Assembly (NCBI RefSeq): GCF_030160835.1
Contig: NZ_BSPC01000069.1
Location: forward strand, 1-64,000
Source of the DNA: Labrys miyagiensis
GTDB taxonomy: Bacteria > Pseudomonadota > Alphaproteobacteria > Rhizobiales > Labraceae
Reading direction: 5' to 3'
DNA length: 64,000 nucleotides
Under the pieces are notes generated by a model. The model was not told the origin of the DNA and made no database searches. It was given only the letters and a program-made list of their open reading frames with translations. The translations under genes and the position numbers were made by a program. Positions 9,224-17,407 of this stretch are shown here, in pieces; positions within the stretch are counted from its first letter, which is position 1, and each line of letters begins with the position of its first letter.

Positions 9224-10960
9224 TCAGCCCTTGCCCTGGACGGACAGGTTGCTCATGTCGCCCACCACCTTGCGCATGGTCGTGGTGGCGTTCTCCAGAT
9301 TGGCGGTCGCGGCCTTGAGCTGCTCCTGCTTGGCGGCCCGCTCGATGCCCTCGTCGACGCTGACTTCGAGCGCCTTGGCGATGATGTCGGCGCTTTCGTT
9401 GAGGCGGGAGATGGTCGAGTCGAGCAGCGACATGTCCTTGTCGTGCATCTCGCCCTGGCGCGCGATCATGCTCTGGAGCGTGCCCTTGCGGATATCCTCG
9501 GCCGCCTTCGAGAATTCGGTGATGGCGGCCTGGGTTTCGTCCGTCTGGTCGGCGACCAGATTGTGCAGGACGCCCTCCAGATTGCCCGCGACGGTGTTGA
9601 GCGTATCGCGGCCGAGGATGGCGATGGATTTCTTGGTGCCCTGCACGATCTTGCGCTGGCTGTCGGTTTCGGTCTGGCGCTCGTCGTTGCGGGACAGGGT
9701 GATCCCCATCTCGGTGATGGTGTCGTTGAGCTTCTTTTGATAGTCGATGACCTCGCCGACCGTGGTGCGCAGGCTGATCGCCGCGGTTTCCTTGTTGGCG
9801 ATCTCGATGATGCTGGGCGTGCTGCCGTCCGACGGTGCCTTGATCAGGCTCAGCTCCATCTCGGCCTGGGCGGACTTGACCTCCGTCGTTTCCTTGAAGT
9901 CGTTGGTGTTGGCGGAAGCCTGCTGCAGGCCAGATTTCAGCACCGTCAGGCTGATCTGCTTGTCGGACACCCGGCGCGCGATCTTGTCGACCTCGGCCTC
10001 GCTGAACTGGGTGCGGCCCATGAGCTGCAGAACCGCCTTCTGGGCGCCCTGGATGGTGGCGATACCCTTGTTGCCGGAGGAGATCAGGCGATCGGTGAGG
10101 TTGTCGTCGACCTCGTCGATGCTGCGCAGGATACGCAGCGGGCCTTCCTCCAGATCCTTGCGGCGCTGGGCATTGCAACTGGCGATCCGGTCATCGATCT
10201 CGGCCGCATCCCTGACCTGCTTGTTGTAGAGGCTTTCGGCTGCCAGCACCTTGTCGTTGAACGAAGTGTCGGCCTTGAACAGGCCGAAGATCTTGTTCGA
10301 CAGCTTGGCCTGCTCCACGTTCTTCTCGGCAATGCGCTGGTCCAGAAGAGCCTTCAGATCGGTGAGGGCGCCGGCGGCCTCCGCCTTCTTTTTCGTGAGA
10401 TAGTCGAGATCCTTGATGAGGGCCTCGTTGCGGTCCATCGCTTCCGACATCTGCTTGACAGTTTCGCCGGTGACGCGCGACTGGCGCAGGACCTCGATGA
10501 GCTGGCGCGAGAGGGCGACGTCGTCGAGCATGCCCTTGAGATCGCGCAGGATATTGGCGATCTCGACCTTGCTGTTGTCCTGGAGCTGAGCGATCAGACG
10601 CCTGACGTTTTCGAGCGATTCATCCATCTCCTCGCTCTGGATATAGGTATAATATTGCTGAAACAGCTGGAAATTCTGCTGCAGCTGCTCGCTCGTCTGC
10701 TGGCTGGCATCAAGCGCGCGGCTGATCTCGGCGATCTTCTCGTCCTGTGTCGTCTGGGTATCGGAGAGCGCCTTGTAGAAAGGGTTGTTCTTGATATCGA
10801 GGCTCTCGGCGGTCTTCTCGGAGATGTCGACCTCTTCCACCACCTGCTGATGGACGGTTTTCTTTTCCTCGGCTTTCACCTGCTGGGGCTGGCTGGCTGT
10901 CGCGCTGTTTGCGCGCGCCGCAGCGGCGGCGAGGCGTTCGGCCAGGGTCGGCTCATTCAT
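9224..10960 (-). CDS. Long coiled-coil protein, first large gene of the ClpB-like cluster
   Basis: A 578-residue protein predicted to be almost wholly helical, with heptad-like Leu/Ile/Val spacing from about residue 60 to the C terminus. The first 35 residues are Ala-rich and low-complexity. It has no membrane segment, signal peptide or catalytic motif. The helical character and many Gln/Glu/Lys/Ser residues are loosely reminiscent of TelA-type toxic-anion resistance proteins, but I see no TelA signature and do not use that name. A GGAGG site precedes the ATG. It precedes the ClpB-like ATPase gene on the same strand, which makes it a candidate substrate, adaptor or filament-forming partner of that ATPase. 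Confidence 0.75.
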   Translation of the reverse strand: MNEPTLAERLAAAAARANSATASQPQQVKAEEKKTVHQQVVEEVDISEKTAESLDIKNNPFYKALSDTQTTQDEKIAEISRALDASQQTSEQLQQNFQLFQQYYTYIQSEEMDESLENVRRLIAQLQDNSKVEIANILRDLKGMLDDVALSRQLIEVLRQSRVTGETVKQMSEAMDRNEALIKDLDYLTKKKAEAAGALTDLKALLDQRIAEKNVEQAKLSNKIFGLFKADTSFNDKVLAAESLYNKQVRDAAEIDDRIASCNAQRRKDLEEGPLRILRSIDEVDDNLTDRLISSGNKGIATIQGAQKAVLQLMGRTQFSEAEVDKIARRVSDKQISLTVLKSGLQQASANTNDFKETTEVKSAQAEMELSLIKAPSDGSTPSIIEIANKETAAISLRTTVGEVIDYQKKLNDTITEMGITLSRNDERQTETDSQRKIVQGTKKSIAILGRDTLNTVAGNLEGVLHNLVADQTDETQAAITEFSKAAEDIRKGTLQSMIARQGEMHDKDMSLLDSTISRLNESADIIAKALEVSVDEGIERAAKQEQLKAATANLENATTTMRKVVGDMSNLSVQGKG

Positions 10961-11283
10961 GATCTGGGTCCTCCGAGTCTATGGAATTGTTGGGCGCGGT
11001 AGTACGTCGCAGCTCCCCGGCGATCCTCACTCTGGGAAAGGAGCCAGTTCGCGATTTTCCTGTCAATTTCGATTTGCTTGCAGATCAGTCCGGGCCTTTC
11101 CCGGAAACTGGCCGTGATGGCTCTCAATACATCGCATTCGAGATCCCGGCCCTTGCGAGTCCAATGTTTTCTCAGAAAATAGGCGACGAGATGATCAACA
11201 TGGTCCCTTGTTCGGAACTTAGCGTCATTGAAGTAGACCAACGTCACAATATACGACCGTCGTCTGCACCAGAGAATTAGCAT
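10957..11283 (-). CDS. Small hypothetical protein overlapping the coiled-coil gene
   Basis: A possible 108-residue protein. Its TGA overlaps the ATG of the coiled-coil gene in an ATGA arrangement typical of translational coupling. The product is basic, with a helical stretch around residues 25-90 (AYFLRKHWTRKGRDLECDVL and following), and matches nothing I know. Its last codons coincide with the ribosome binding site of the next gene, so part of the overlap could be chance. I saw no strong ribosome binding site of its own. If real, it would be the first gene of the cluster. Confidence 0.4.
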   Translation of the reverse strand: MLILWCRRRSYIVTLVYFNDAKFRTRDHVDHLVAYFLRKHWTRKGRDLECDVLRAITASFRERPGLICKQIEIDRKIANWLLSQSEDRRGAATYYRAQQFHRLGGPRS

Positions 11284-11963
11284 GTTGCATGCTTCTTTGC
11301 ATCAGATGTTCGATCCTTATTGCTGCTCCCGCTCCGTCGAACCGAAGAACAGGGAGGCTTCACTGGCGAGTGAAGTTTTCATCGCAAGTACGGACCTGAG
11401 GTGGCCTGCCCTGCGAGGCGCCATTTTGCTCGATTTGTTGGAGATTGGCCGTGCGCTGTCACACTCTTGTCTCATCGACAAAACACGGGTCAACGAATTT
11501 TCCGGATTTCTGGTAAAGCGCCGGCCGGCTGTTTGGGTTTAGCCCCGGTATGCTTCGATGGAACTGGCTATGAGCCTTTTTGACCTTATGTCCCGTCAAT
11601 TGAAGCTGCAGCGATTATAGGCCTGCTGCATTGCCTGACCCTGCGTAATTACGTCGCAGCTTGTCGCATTTTTGCGCAGGCCGTTTCGGGGCATCCCACC
11701 ATGGGTCAGTTGCGGACATTCAAAGGATGAATCCAAGCGATTAGAGGGACCTAACAACTCTTCTTCCCTCTCCCCCGGGACTCCGAGCTCGGGTTAATAG
11801 GAGCGAGGCGGAAGGGGTCGTCATTCCGGCCGGAGCGCAGCGAAGCGCCGGAATCCATGAACGCTGTCTTCAGAGGAAGGTGTTCATAGATCCCGGGTCT
11901 CCCTCCGGTCGCCCGGGATGACGTCTGGAGCGCCCTTGTTAACCCGAGTTCTGAGCCCTTCCC
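11284..11963. other. Gap between the ClpB-like cluster and the glycosyltransferase cluster
   Basis: About 680 bases with no convincing gene. A plus-strand frame at 11282-11542 (86 codons) has no homology I recognise and no good ribosome binding site. A palindromic unit of the type found widely in alphaproteobacteria spans 11820-11923: TCATTCCGG ... CCCGGGATGAC, with inner GAAGCGCCGGAAT and TCCCGGGTCTCCC parts. It lies just downstream of the glycosyltransferase stop and may act as a transcript-end structure. Confidence 0.5.
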
Positions 11964-13292
11964 TCACCCCGCCTTCACCACTGCCGACTTCGGCGTCCTG
12001 ACGAACTCGCTCCGCTTGCCGAAAATCACCTCGCGCTGCGCCGGGCCGATCACCGCGCCGATCTTGAACAGGTCCCGCGAGACGAAGAAGAAGTCGCGCA
12101 TGAACTGGCGCAGGCTCGTCCTGCCGGGCCGCAGCGACAGGTTCCCGGCGCGCAGGAACACGAACAGCGCCACGTAGCCGATCAGCAATTGGCCCAGCAG
12201 CAGCGCCGCCAGCGGCCAGCGCAGGGGCGAGCCCAGCAGGATGGCGATCAGGCCCGTCGGCAGGGCGACGCCCCAGGCCAGGCCCGACCACCAGACGCCG
12301 AGATGCATGGCGGCTTTCCAGCGGTCGGCCCAGGGCAGGCTGGCGTCACCCAGGATCGGCCAGAGCAGGCGCAGCATCACCTCGCCGAAACCCTTGGTCC
12401 AGCGCTGCTGCTGCGTCATCCAGGCCTTCATCGTCTCGGGCAGTTCGCCGGGCACCGGCACGCTCATCAGGAAGGAGCCGCGCCGGCCGATGCGCCAGGC
12501 GCGGTAGGAAAGGTCGAGATCCTCGGCCAACGTGCCGCCGCGCCAGCCGCCGGCCGCCTCGATGGCCTCGCGCCGCCACACGCCGCAGGTGCCGTTGAAC
12601 GGCAGCGGATGGCCGGCCCAGCAGCGCGTGGCCTGCTCGATGGCCAGATGCGCGTCGAGCAGCACGGCCTGGGTGCGGGTGAGTTCGTTCGCCTCGCCAT
12701 TGACGTAGTCGAAGCGGGCCTGGATGAAGGCGAGCTTCGGGTCGGCGAGCAGGCAGGTCATGGTCTTCAGCAGGAAATCGCGCTCTGGCACGTAGTCGAC
12801 GTCGAGGATGGCGAAATAGCCATGCGGCGTCATCGTCATGGCATTGGCGAGCGCGCCGGCCTTGTAGTCGCTGCGGTCGGTGCGGTGGATCAGCTCGACA
12901 TTGCAGCCGCGGGCCTGGCGTACGCCCACTTCCTGGCGGGCGAACAAAGTGGAGCCGTCGGTGGAATCATCGAGGATCTGGATGTGCAGCTTTTCGCGCG
13001 GCCAGTCGAGCGCGCAGGCGGCATCGAGCGCGCGGGCCACCATGGCGCCCTCATTGTAGGTCGGGATCTGCACCACGACATGGGGCAGGTCTTCCTCGGG
13101 CGGCAGGGGCTGGGCCAGAGCCTTCTGCTCGGCGGCAAGGCCCTTCTCGCGCAGGCGCCAATGCTTGATCACGAGGTAGAAGGTCGCCACCGTCGAGCCG
13201 AAGGTCACGGCCCAGGCGAGCAGGGACGTGGCTGTCAGGATCAGCGCCAGCCATGTGGCGATGGCCCAGAAACTCTCCCACAACCCGTCCAA
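11964..13292 (-). CDS. Family 2 glycosyltransferase, membrane-bound, cellulose-synthase-like
   Basis: A 442-residue processive-type GT-A glycosyltransferase. The motifs in order are IPTYNE (76-81), DDSTDG (108-113), the metal-binding D164-V-D166, the catalytic ED in AEDLDLS (256-262) and QQQRWTKG (294-301). Two N-terminal membrane segments (about 8-42) and at least two C-terminal ones (near 315-370) place it in the inner membrane. The D,D,D,QxxRW pattern is that of cellulose/mannan/glucosyltransferase synthases. It uses a sugar nucleotide, with acceptor unknown. The start is a TTG after a GGGGG run. It is the last gene of the cluster and is separated from the preceding glycosyltransferase by 113 bases with a hairpin, so expression may be partly uncoupled. 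Confidence 0.85.
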   Translation of the reverse strand: MDGLWESFWAIATWLALILTATSLLAWAVTFGSTVATFYLVIKHWRLREKGLAAEQKALAQPLPPEEDLPHVVVQIPTYNEGAMVARALDAACALDWPREKLHIQILDDSTDGSTLFARQEVGVRQARGCNVELIHRTDRSDYKAGALANAMTMTPHGYFAILDVDYVPERDFLLKTMTCLLADPKLAFIQARFDYVNGEANELTRTQAVLLDAHLAIEQATRCWAGHPLPFNGTCGVWRREAIEAAGGWRGGTLAEDLDLSYRAWRIGRRGSFLMSVPVPGELPETMKAWMTQQQRWTKGFGEVMLRLLWPILGDASLPWADRWKAAMHLGVWWSGLAWGVALPTGLIAILLGSPLRWPLAALLLGQLLIGYVALFVFLRAGNLSLRPGRTSLRQFMRDFFFVSRDLFKIGAVIGPAQREVIFGKRSEFVRTPKSAVVKAG

Positions 13293-13310
13293 ACTGTGCC
13301 CCCAAAAGCA

Positions 13311-13369
13311 AAAATGCGTTCAGGCTGAAACGCTCTTGCAGCTTAACTCACCGGAAGCAAGAGCATTTT
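13311..13369. repeat. Hairpin between two glycosyltransferase genes
   Basis: AAAATGC (13311-13317) and GCTCTTGC (13332-13339) pair with GCAAGAGC (13356-13363) and GCATTTT (13363-13369). Read on the minus strand, the downstream side runs into GCATTTTTGCTTTTG, so it could attenuate transcription between the two glycosyltransferase genes. The same AAAATGCG/GCATTTTGC words recur near 6474-6504, suggesting a short repeat family. Confidence 0.5.
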
Positions 13370-13405
13370 GCGATCCTTGGCGAGTCGGCCCGAAGACGAG
13401 ACTGC

Positions 13406-14863
13406 CTATCTGTCGCCGGTCTTCGGCGTCCGCACGAAATCATGCCGGCGCTTGAAGGGGGCGATCACCACGCTGGCCGAGTTCGCCAGCGCCATGAAGC
13501 CAAGAAGCACCGGAATCATCACCAGGACAGCCCCGTAGCGGATGATACCACCCCGCCGCAAGCGACGGAACGGCGGCAGGGTTATCGCCACGGCCGCTCC
13601 GGCGACAATAAGGGCAACAAGACACAGAATTGTGCCATGGACGGGGCCGAAGCCGCGGACGAGGACATCGAGGATGAAGGCGGCGGCTGCGACGAGGAAA
13701 GCGGGCAGGCCGAGTTGCAGACCGAGCAGCAAGCTGGAGCCGAGCCTGGCCGAAAGGCGCCAGTCCGAGCGCCAGACCAGCGGCAGCGCCTTGCCCGCCA
13801 CCTGCACGAAGCCGGTGGACCAGCGCGCCTGCTGCGCGCGCCAGCTGGCAAGATCGGCCGGGGCTTCGCAGGCGAGCGGCGGGTCGAGCAGCAGGAGGCC
13901 ATGCCAGCCGGCCGCATAGGCGCGGAAGGTGAGGTCGAGGTCCTCGGCCTGTGTGTCTGGCGACCAGCCCCCCGCCGCCTCGATCGCGGCGCGGCGCCAG
14001 ACCGCGCCAGTGCCGTTGAACTGGAAAGGCTCCCCGCCTGCCTGCCGCCCGGCCTGCTCGGCGAGGAAATGGGCGTCGACGGAAAGCTGCTGGCCGCGCG
14101 TCATCCAGTTCAGGTCGCGATTGGCGAATTCGAAGCGGAACTGGGCGAAGGCGGCGTTTTCGTCCGCCGCCAGGGCCGCGGCGGCCTGCTTCAGCCAATC
14201 GGCCGGGGCGCGAAAATCGGCGTCGAGGATGGCGATGAGGGGGGCCTCGGAGCACTGCAGGCCCTCGGCCAGGGCGCCGGCCTTGAAGCCATGCCGATTG
14301 GCGCGGCGGATATGCTGCACCTCCGGCCCGCCGGGTGGCAAGCGGGCTAAGGCGGCGGCGGCGAGCGCGCTGGTCTCATCGGTGGAATCGTCGAGGAGCT
14401 GGATGGTGAGTTTGTCGGCCGGCCAGTCGAGGGCGAGGGCGCAGGCAAGCGCGCCTTCGACGGAGGCAGCTTCGTTGTAGAGCGGGATCTGCAGGAGGAT
14501 GGCGGGCAGCGCGTCGTGAGGCGCCACAGCGGCGGAGAAGGGTGCAGCAATCCCTCCCCGACTGCGGGGAGGGTGGCCGAGCGCAGCGAGGTCGGGAGGG
14601 GGAGAGTGGCGCGACGAATCCCGAAACAAGGAAGGCTGCGCCACCCTCCCCCTACCGTCGTCACTGCGTGACGCCACCTTCCCCGCAGTCGGGGAAGGAT
14701 TGGTCGCGCTCTCCGCGTCAAAGCAGGTGCCCAAGAGCACTTCATCCACTTGCGGCGGCGGCCGGTAGCCCCTTGCCCTCAGCGCCAACCGCAGATGCTG
14801 GGCGAGCAGGGTGAGGAGAAACACGCCGGCGAGGAGGCCGATGGTATCGACGAACGGAATCAT
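13406..14863 (-). CDS. Family 2 glycosyltransferase with an in-frame palindromic insert
   Basis: A 485-residue membrane glycosyltransferase of the same type as its downstream neighbour. The motifs are IPLYNE (126-131), DDSTDE (about 155-160), DADF, EDLDLTFR and a QQARWSTG block. There is one N-terminal membrane segment and a C-terminal group of several. Residues about 52-106 are not glycosyltransferase sequence. They are the translation of a family B palindrome lying between the first membrane helix and the catalytic domain, in frame and without stop codons. The ATG at 14863 overlaps the upstream stop in ATGA. The frame stays open further upstream, but that part lies within the neighbouring gene. 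The insert falls in a region likely to be a linker, so the enzyme may still work. Confidence 0.85.
   Translation of the reverse strand: MIPFVDTIGLLAGVFLLTLLAQHLRLALRARGYRPPPQVDEVLLGTCFDAESATNPSPTAGKVASRSDDGRGRVAQPSLFRDSSRHSPPPDLAALGHPPRSRGGIAAPFSAAVAPHDALPAILLQIPLYNEAASVEGALACALALDWPADKLTIQLLDDSTDETSALAAAALARLPPGGPEVQHIRRANRHGFKAGALAEGLQCSEAPLIAILDADFRAPADWLKQAAAALAADENAAFAQFRFEFANRDLNWMTRGQQLSVDAHFLAEQAGRQAGGEPFQFNGTGAVWRRAAIEAAGGWSPDTQAEDLDLTFRAYAAGWHGLLLLDPPLACEAPADLASWRAQQARWSTGFVQVAGKALPLVWRSDWRLSARLGSSLLLGLQLGLPAFLVAAAAFILDVLVRGFGPVHGTILCLVALIVAGAAVAITLPPFRRLRRGGIIRYGAVLVMIPVLLGFMALANSASVVIAPFKRRHDFVRTPKTGDR
14550..14701. repeat. Palindromic element, family B, inside a coding region
   Basis: The left arm ATCCCTCCCCGACTGCGGGG, followed by AGGGTGGC, and the right arm GCCACCTTCCCCGCAGTCGG, followed by GGAAGGATTGG, are inverted copies around about 85 bases. 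The length keeps the host reading frame open on the minus strand. It encodes part of residues 52-106 of the glycosyltransferase. Confidence 0.9.
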
Positions 14864-16230
14864 GGCCGCCGTCTCGTGGAGGCGGGAATCGTCGCCGCGC
14901 CCCAGACGATGCGCCGCGCCAGCAGGGCGTTGAGCCAGAGTACGGGCATCGCAAGCTCGCGCGTGAGGATGGCGAGCGGCGTTGCGAAGGATAGCGGCCA
15001 GCGCCTGAGCGCGGCGAGGAGGATCTCGGCCGCGAGCCAGAGCAGGAACGTGGCGAGGAGCATGACGGCAGCGGGGATGCCGATGCTGTAGGCCGCGCCG
15101 AGCGAGGCGATGCAGGCGGCGGCGAGGCCGGTGAAGGGTTCGGCCATGAAGACGAGCGGCTCCTCCAATCTGCGGCAGATCGCCCAGCGCAGATGGCGGC
15201 TCCAGATCTCGGGCAGGCGGCGGGCGCCGAGCATCTGGTCGACGGTGGCGGATGCCAAGACGGTGCGCAGCCCCTGCCCGGCCAGGAGTTTTGCGAGTGC
15301 ATGGTCGTCGGCAATCGCCGCTCCGATGGCCGCGAGGCCCCCGGCCCGTTCGAGATCGCCGCGCCGGAACAGCATCGCCGCCCCGATGCCGGCCCCGCCA
15401 CCGAGGGCGGAGAAGGCTGACAGCATGCGGGCGCCATAGGTGTTGACCAGGGCGGCTTCGACCTGGGCGGGGAAGCCGCACGGCCGTCGGGCGATCGGGA
15501 TGGCGCTGACGAGACCAATGCCGGGACCGAGGGCAGCGGCCATGGCACGGAGGGCACGCGGCGGCAGGAGGGTGGCGGCGTCCTTGACGAGGATGAGATC
15601 GTGGGCAGCGGCGGCGATCGGCTCGACGAGATTGGCGAGCTTGGGGTTCCAGCCGGGGCGCGGCGCGGTAGGTATGAACGCGACCTCAAAGCCTTCCCCA
15701 CGAAGCTGGGGAAGGTGGCCGAGCGCAGCGAGGTCGGAAGGGGTGTGGTCCGCTTGCAGAATGCTCTCCGGAAAGGGCACGGAGTCCACAGTACTGGCTC
15801 GTGGGTGCGCCTCTTCCTGACCACACCCCACCCTAGCGCACACAAGTGCGTGCGCGACCTCCTCAGCTTCGTGGGGAGGGGGATCGGCGCCCTGCTCGTT
15901 GGGGTTGCGCTTGACGGAGAAAAGAATCTCGTAGACCGGGTAATCCAGTTCCGACAGCGCAGCGTTCGCCTCGTTTTCGGCCTCGGTCTCCTGCCTCAGC
16001 GGCACGAGAATGGAGATTGGAGTGTCGACCTCCACAGCTACTTCGGCCATGGTCGAAGTAGCGAGGCCGACATTCTCGAAAGCTCTGCCTCGGAGAAAAA
16101 GATGTCGACCTCGCCACTTCAGCCATGGCTGAAGTGACTGTGGAGGTCGACATGCCAACCCCGCCGAACCCAGCAGCAGCCCCACCGTCGCCAGCCACCA
16201 CAGCCCCAACAGCCCGGCGAGCATGCTCAT
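14860..16230 (-). CDS. Ceramide-glucosyltransferase-like (HpnI/GT21-type) glycosyltransferase with two palindromic inserts
   Basis: A 456-residue protein. An N-terminal membrane helix (1-25) is followed by ISILVPLRQE (72-81), DYPVYEILFSV (96-106), GWNPKLANL (193-201) and a C-terminal set of about three membrane segments, the layout of GT21 ceramide glucosyltransferase-like and hopanoid HpnI-type proteins. Two stretches interrupt this pattern. Residues about 26-69 come from an inverted repeat with GTCGACCTCCACAG arms. Residues about 114-182 come from a family B palindrome. Where relatives have an SDSD metal motif this protein reads VKDA, so activity may be altered. It shares ATGA overlaps with the SDR gene upstream and the glycosyltransferase downstream. 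The product may be a lipid-linked sugar. Confidence 0.75.
   Translation of the reverse strand: MSMLAGLLGLWWLATVGLLLGSAGLACRPPQSLQPWLKWRGRHLFLRGRAFENVGLATSTMAEVAVEVDTPISILVPLRQETEAENEANAALSELDYPVYEILFSVKRNPNEQGADPPPHEAEEVAHALVCARVGCGQEEAHPRASTVDSVPFPESILQADHTPSDLAALGHLPQLRGEGFEVAFIPTAPRPGWNPKLANLVEPIAAAAHDLILVKDAATLLPPRALRAMAAALGPGIGLVSAIPIARRPCGFPAQVEAALVNTYGARMLSAFSALGGGAGIGAAMLFRRGDLERAGGLAAIGAAIADDHALAKLLAGQGLRTVLASATVDQMLGARRLPEIWSRHLRWAICRRLEEPLVFMAEPFTGLAAACIASLGAAYSIGIPAAVMLLATFLLWLAAEILLAALRRWPLSFATPLAILTRELAMPVLWLNALLARRIVWGAATIPASTRRRP
15690..15892. repeat. Palindromic element, family B, inside a coding region
   Basis: The left arm GCCTTCCCCACGAAGCTGGG, with GAAGGTGGCC next to it, and the right arm CTCAGCTTCGTGGGGAGGGG, are imperfect inverted copies, about 200 bases overall. 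Its translation on the minus strand gives the block SDLAALGHLPQLRG, close to the DLAALGHPPRSRG block in the neighbouring glycosyltransferase. The two inserts are therefore independent copies of one element read in the same frame and orientation. Confidence 0.9.
16024..16152. repeat. Inverted repeat of a third type inside the same glycosyltransferase gene
   Basis: TGTCGACCTCCACAGCTACT at 16024-16043 and its near complement, ending CTGTGGAGGTCGACA at 16152, flank about 80 bases. The centre holds a second imperfect palindrome around CCATGGTCGAAGTAGCGAGG and GCCACTTCAGCCATGG. No other full copy was seen in the window. It adds roughly 44 codons without a stop. Confidence 0.85.
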
Positions 16231-17012
16231 GGCCGTTCCCGCTCGCGCGTCTCCGGCACATCCACGCCCGGGCGATCAAGCAGCATGTCGCCCAAACGGG
16301 CCGGCAGCAGCGTGAGCAGGCGCAGGCCGAGATAGAGGATGAGGGGAAAGGCGATCATCGGCTTGCGACGGTCGAGGCCACGGCGGATGATCCTTGCGGC
16401 CTGATCGACATTCAGCTCCAGCGGACGCGGGGCCACCACCGCCTCGTTCAGTGGCGTGCGCACGAAGCCGGGGGCGATGAGGCTCACGGCGATGCCCTCG
16501 CGCCGCAGCGCCGGGCGGATGCCCTCGGCATAGGCATGCACCGCCGCCTTCGCCATGGAATAGGCGGGCGAGGAAGGAAAGCCGCGCAGCCCCGCCAGCG
16601 AGCCGATCATGGCGACATGACCCCGGCGGCGCGCGCGCATCGCAGCGAGCGCGGGCTCGATGGTGTTGAGCACGCCCATGAGATCGACAGCCAGCACAGC
16701 GCGCATCGCCTCGTCGCTTTCGAGCGGCCTCGCGGCGCTGGTGCCGGAGACGATGCCGGCGCAGGCGATGGCGAGATCGATGGTAATCTGCCCATCCTGC
16801 GCCGCGATCCAGGCAGCGGTGGCTTGCCGATCACGAACATCGAGCCGGCCCGCGACCACCTCGGCACCCCTGGCGCGGCAGAGCCCGGCGATCTCGTCGA
16901 GCCGTGCCTCGTCGCGGCCGACGAGCAGGAGGCGCACGCCCGAAGCGGCATAGTCCAGCGCCAGGGCGCGGCCGATGCCGCTGGTGGCGCCGGTGATCAG
17001 GATGGTACTCAT
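16227..17012 (-). CDS. Short-chain dehydrogenase/reductase
   Basis: A 261-residue classical SDR. The dinucleotide-binding motif is TGATSGIG (7-14), the catalytic residues are S138, Y151 and K155 (YSMAK), and there is a PGFVRTPL block for cofactor and substrate. The R33 after V-G suggests NADP(H) preference. The C-terminal 50 residues are hydrophobic (FPLILYLGLRLLTLLPARLG), suggesting membrane association. By context it may reduce a beta-ketoacyl or other keto intermediate made by the ketoacyl synthase of the same cluster. It overlaps both neighbours by four bases (ATGA), so the genes are translationally coupled. Family assignment is firm but the substrate is inferred. Confidence 0.9.
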   Translation of the reverse strand: MSTILITGATSGIGRALALDYAASGVRLLLVGRDEARLDEIAGLCRARGAEVVAGRLDVRDRQATAAWIAAQDGQITIDLAIACAGIVSGTSAARPLESDEAMRAVLAVDLMGVLNTIEPALAAMRARRRGHVAMIGSLAGLRGFPSSPAYSMAKAAVHAYAEGIRPALRREGIAVSLIAPGFVRTPLNEAVVAPRPLELNVDQAARIIRRGLDRRKPMIAFPLILYLGLRLLTLLPARLGDMLLDRPGVDVPETRERERP

Positions 17013-17407
17013 CGCCAGCCACCCGGCGGCGGGGCGAGCATCGCCTCGGCCATGCAGGCGAGCGTGCCGGCGCCGGTCCTGACCATCAGGCGCAGGATCA
17101 GCGCTTCGCTGAGCCCGCTTTGCTTCACCACGCGGCCGGTGATCTCGATGGTCTCGCCCACCGGTACCGGCGCCATGAAGCGGGTGGACAAGCCGGTCAC
17201 CACCGCATCAGGCTGGTGGCGCCGCACCGCCTCATGCAGATAGGCAACGAGCAGCATGCCATGCACCGGCGCGGCATCGAGGCCGATGGTGCGGGCAATC
17301 TCCTTGTTCACATGCAGGGGATTGGCATCGCCCGAGACCTCGGCGAAGGCCGCGACCTGCCCCTCGCCGATCGGGCCGATGCGCAGCGGCTCCATCACGC
17401 CTTTCAT
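17009..17407 (-). CDS. MaoC-like (R)-enoyl/hydroxyacyl hydratase
   Basis: A 132-residue single hot-dog protein of the MaoC family. The hydratase-2 signature is present as SGDANPLHVNKEIA (about 26-39), with the Asp and His expected to activate water, followed by PVHGMLLVAYL, the substrate-tunnel segment. It would interconvert 3-hydroxyacyl and trans-2-enoyl thioesters. A second hot-dog gene overlaps upstream by four bases, so the pair probably forms a heterodimeric dehydratase, an arrangement known for split FAS1-like dehydratases. The ATG follows from the ATGA overlap. Confidence 0.85.
   Translation of the reverse strand: MKGVMEPLRIGPIGEGQVAAFAEVSGDANPLHVNKEIARTIGLDAAPVHGMLLVAYLHEAVRRHQPDAVVTGLSTRFMAPVPVGETIEITGRVVKQSGLSEALILRLMVRTGAGTLACMAEAMLAPPPGGWR

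Noticed and set aside
9224-10960. TelA-type tellurite/toxic-anion resistance protein
   Set aside because: Only helical character is shared; no specific TelA motif or Ter genes are present.
14864-15481. Upstream extension of the second glycosyltransferase frame
   Set aside because: It lies wholly within the neighbouring glycosyltransferase gene in another frame; the ATG at 14863 overlapping the upstream stop is better.
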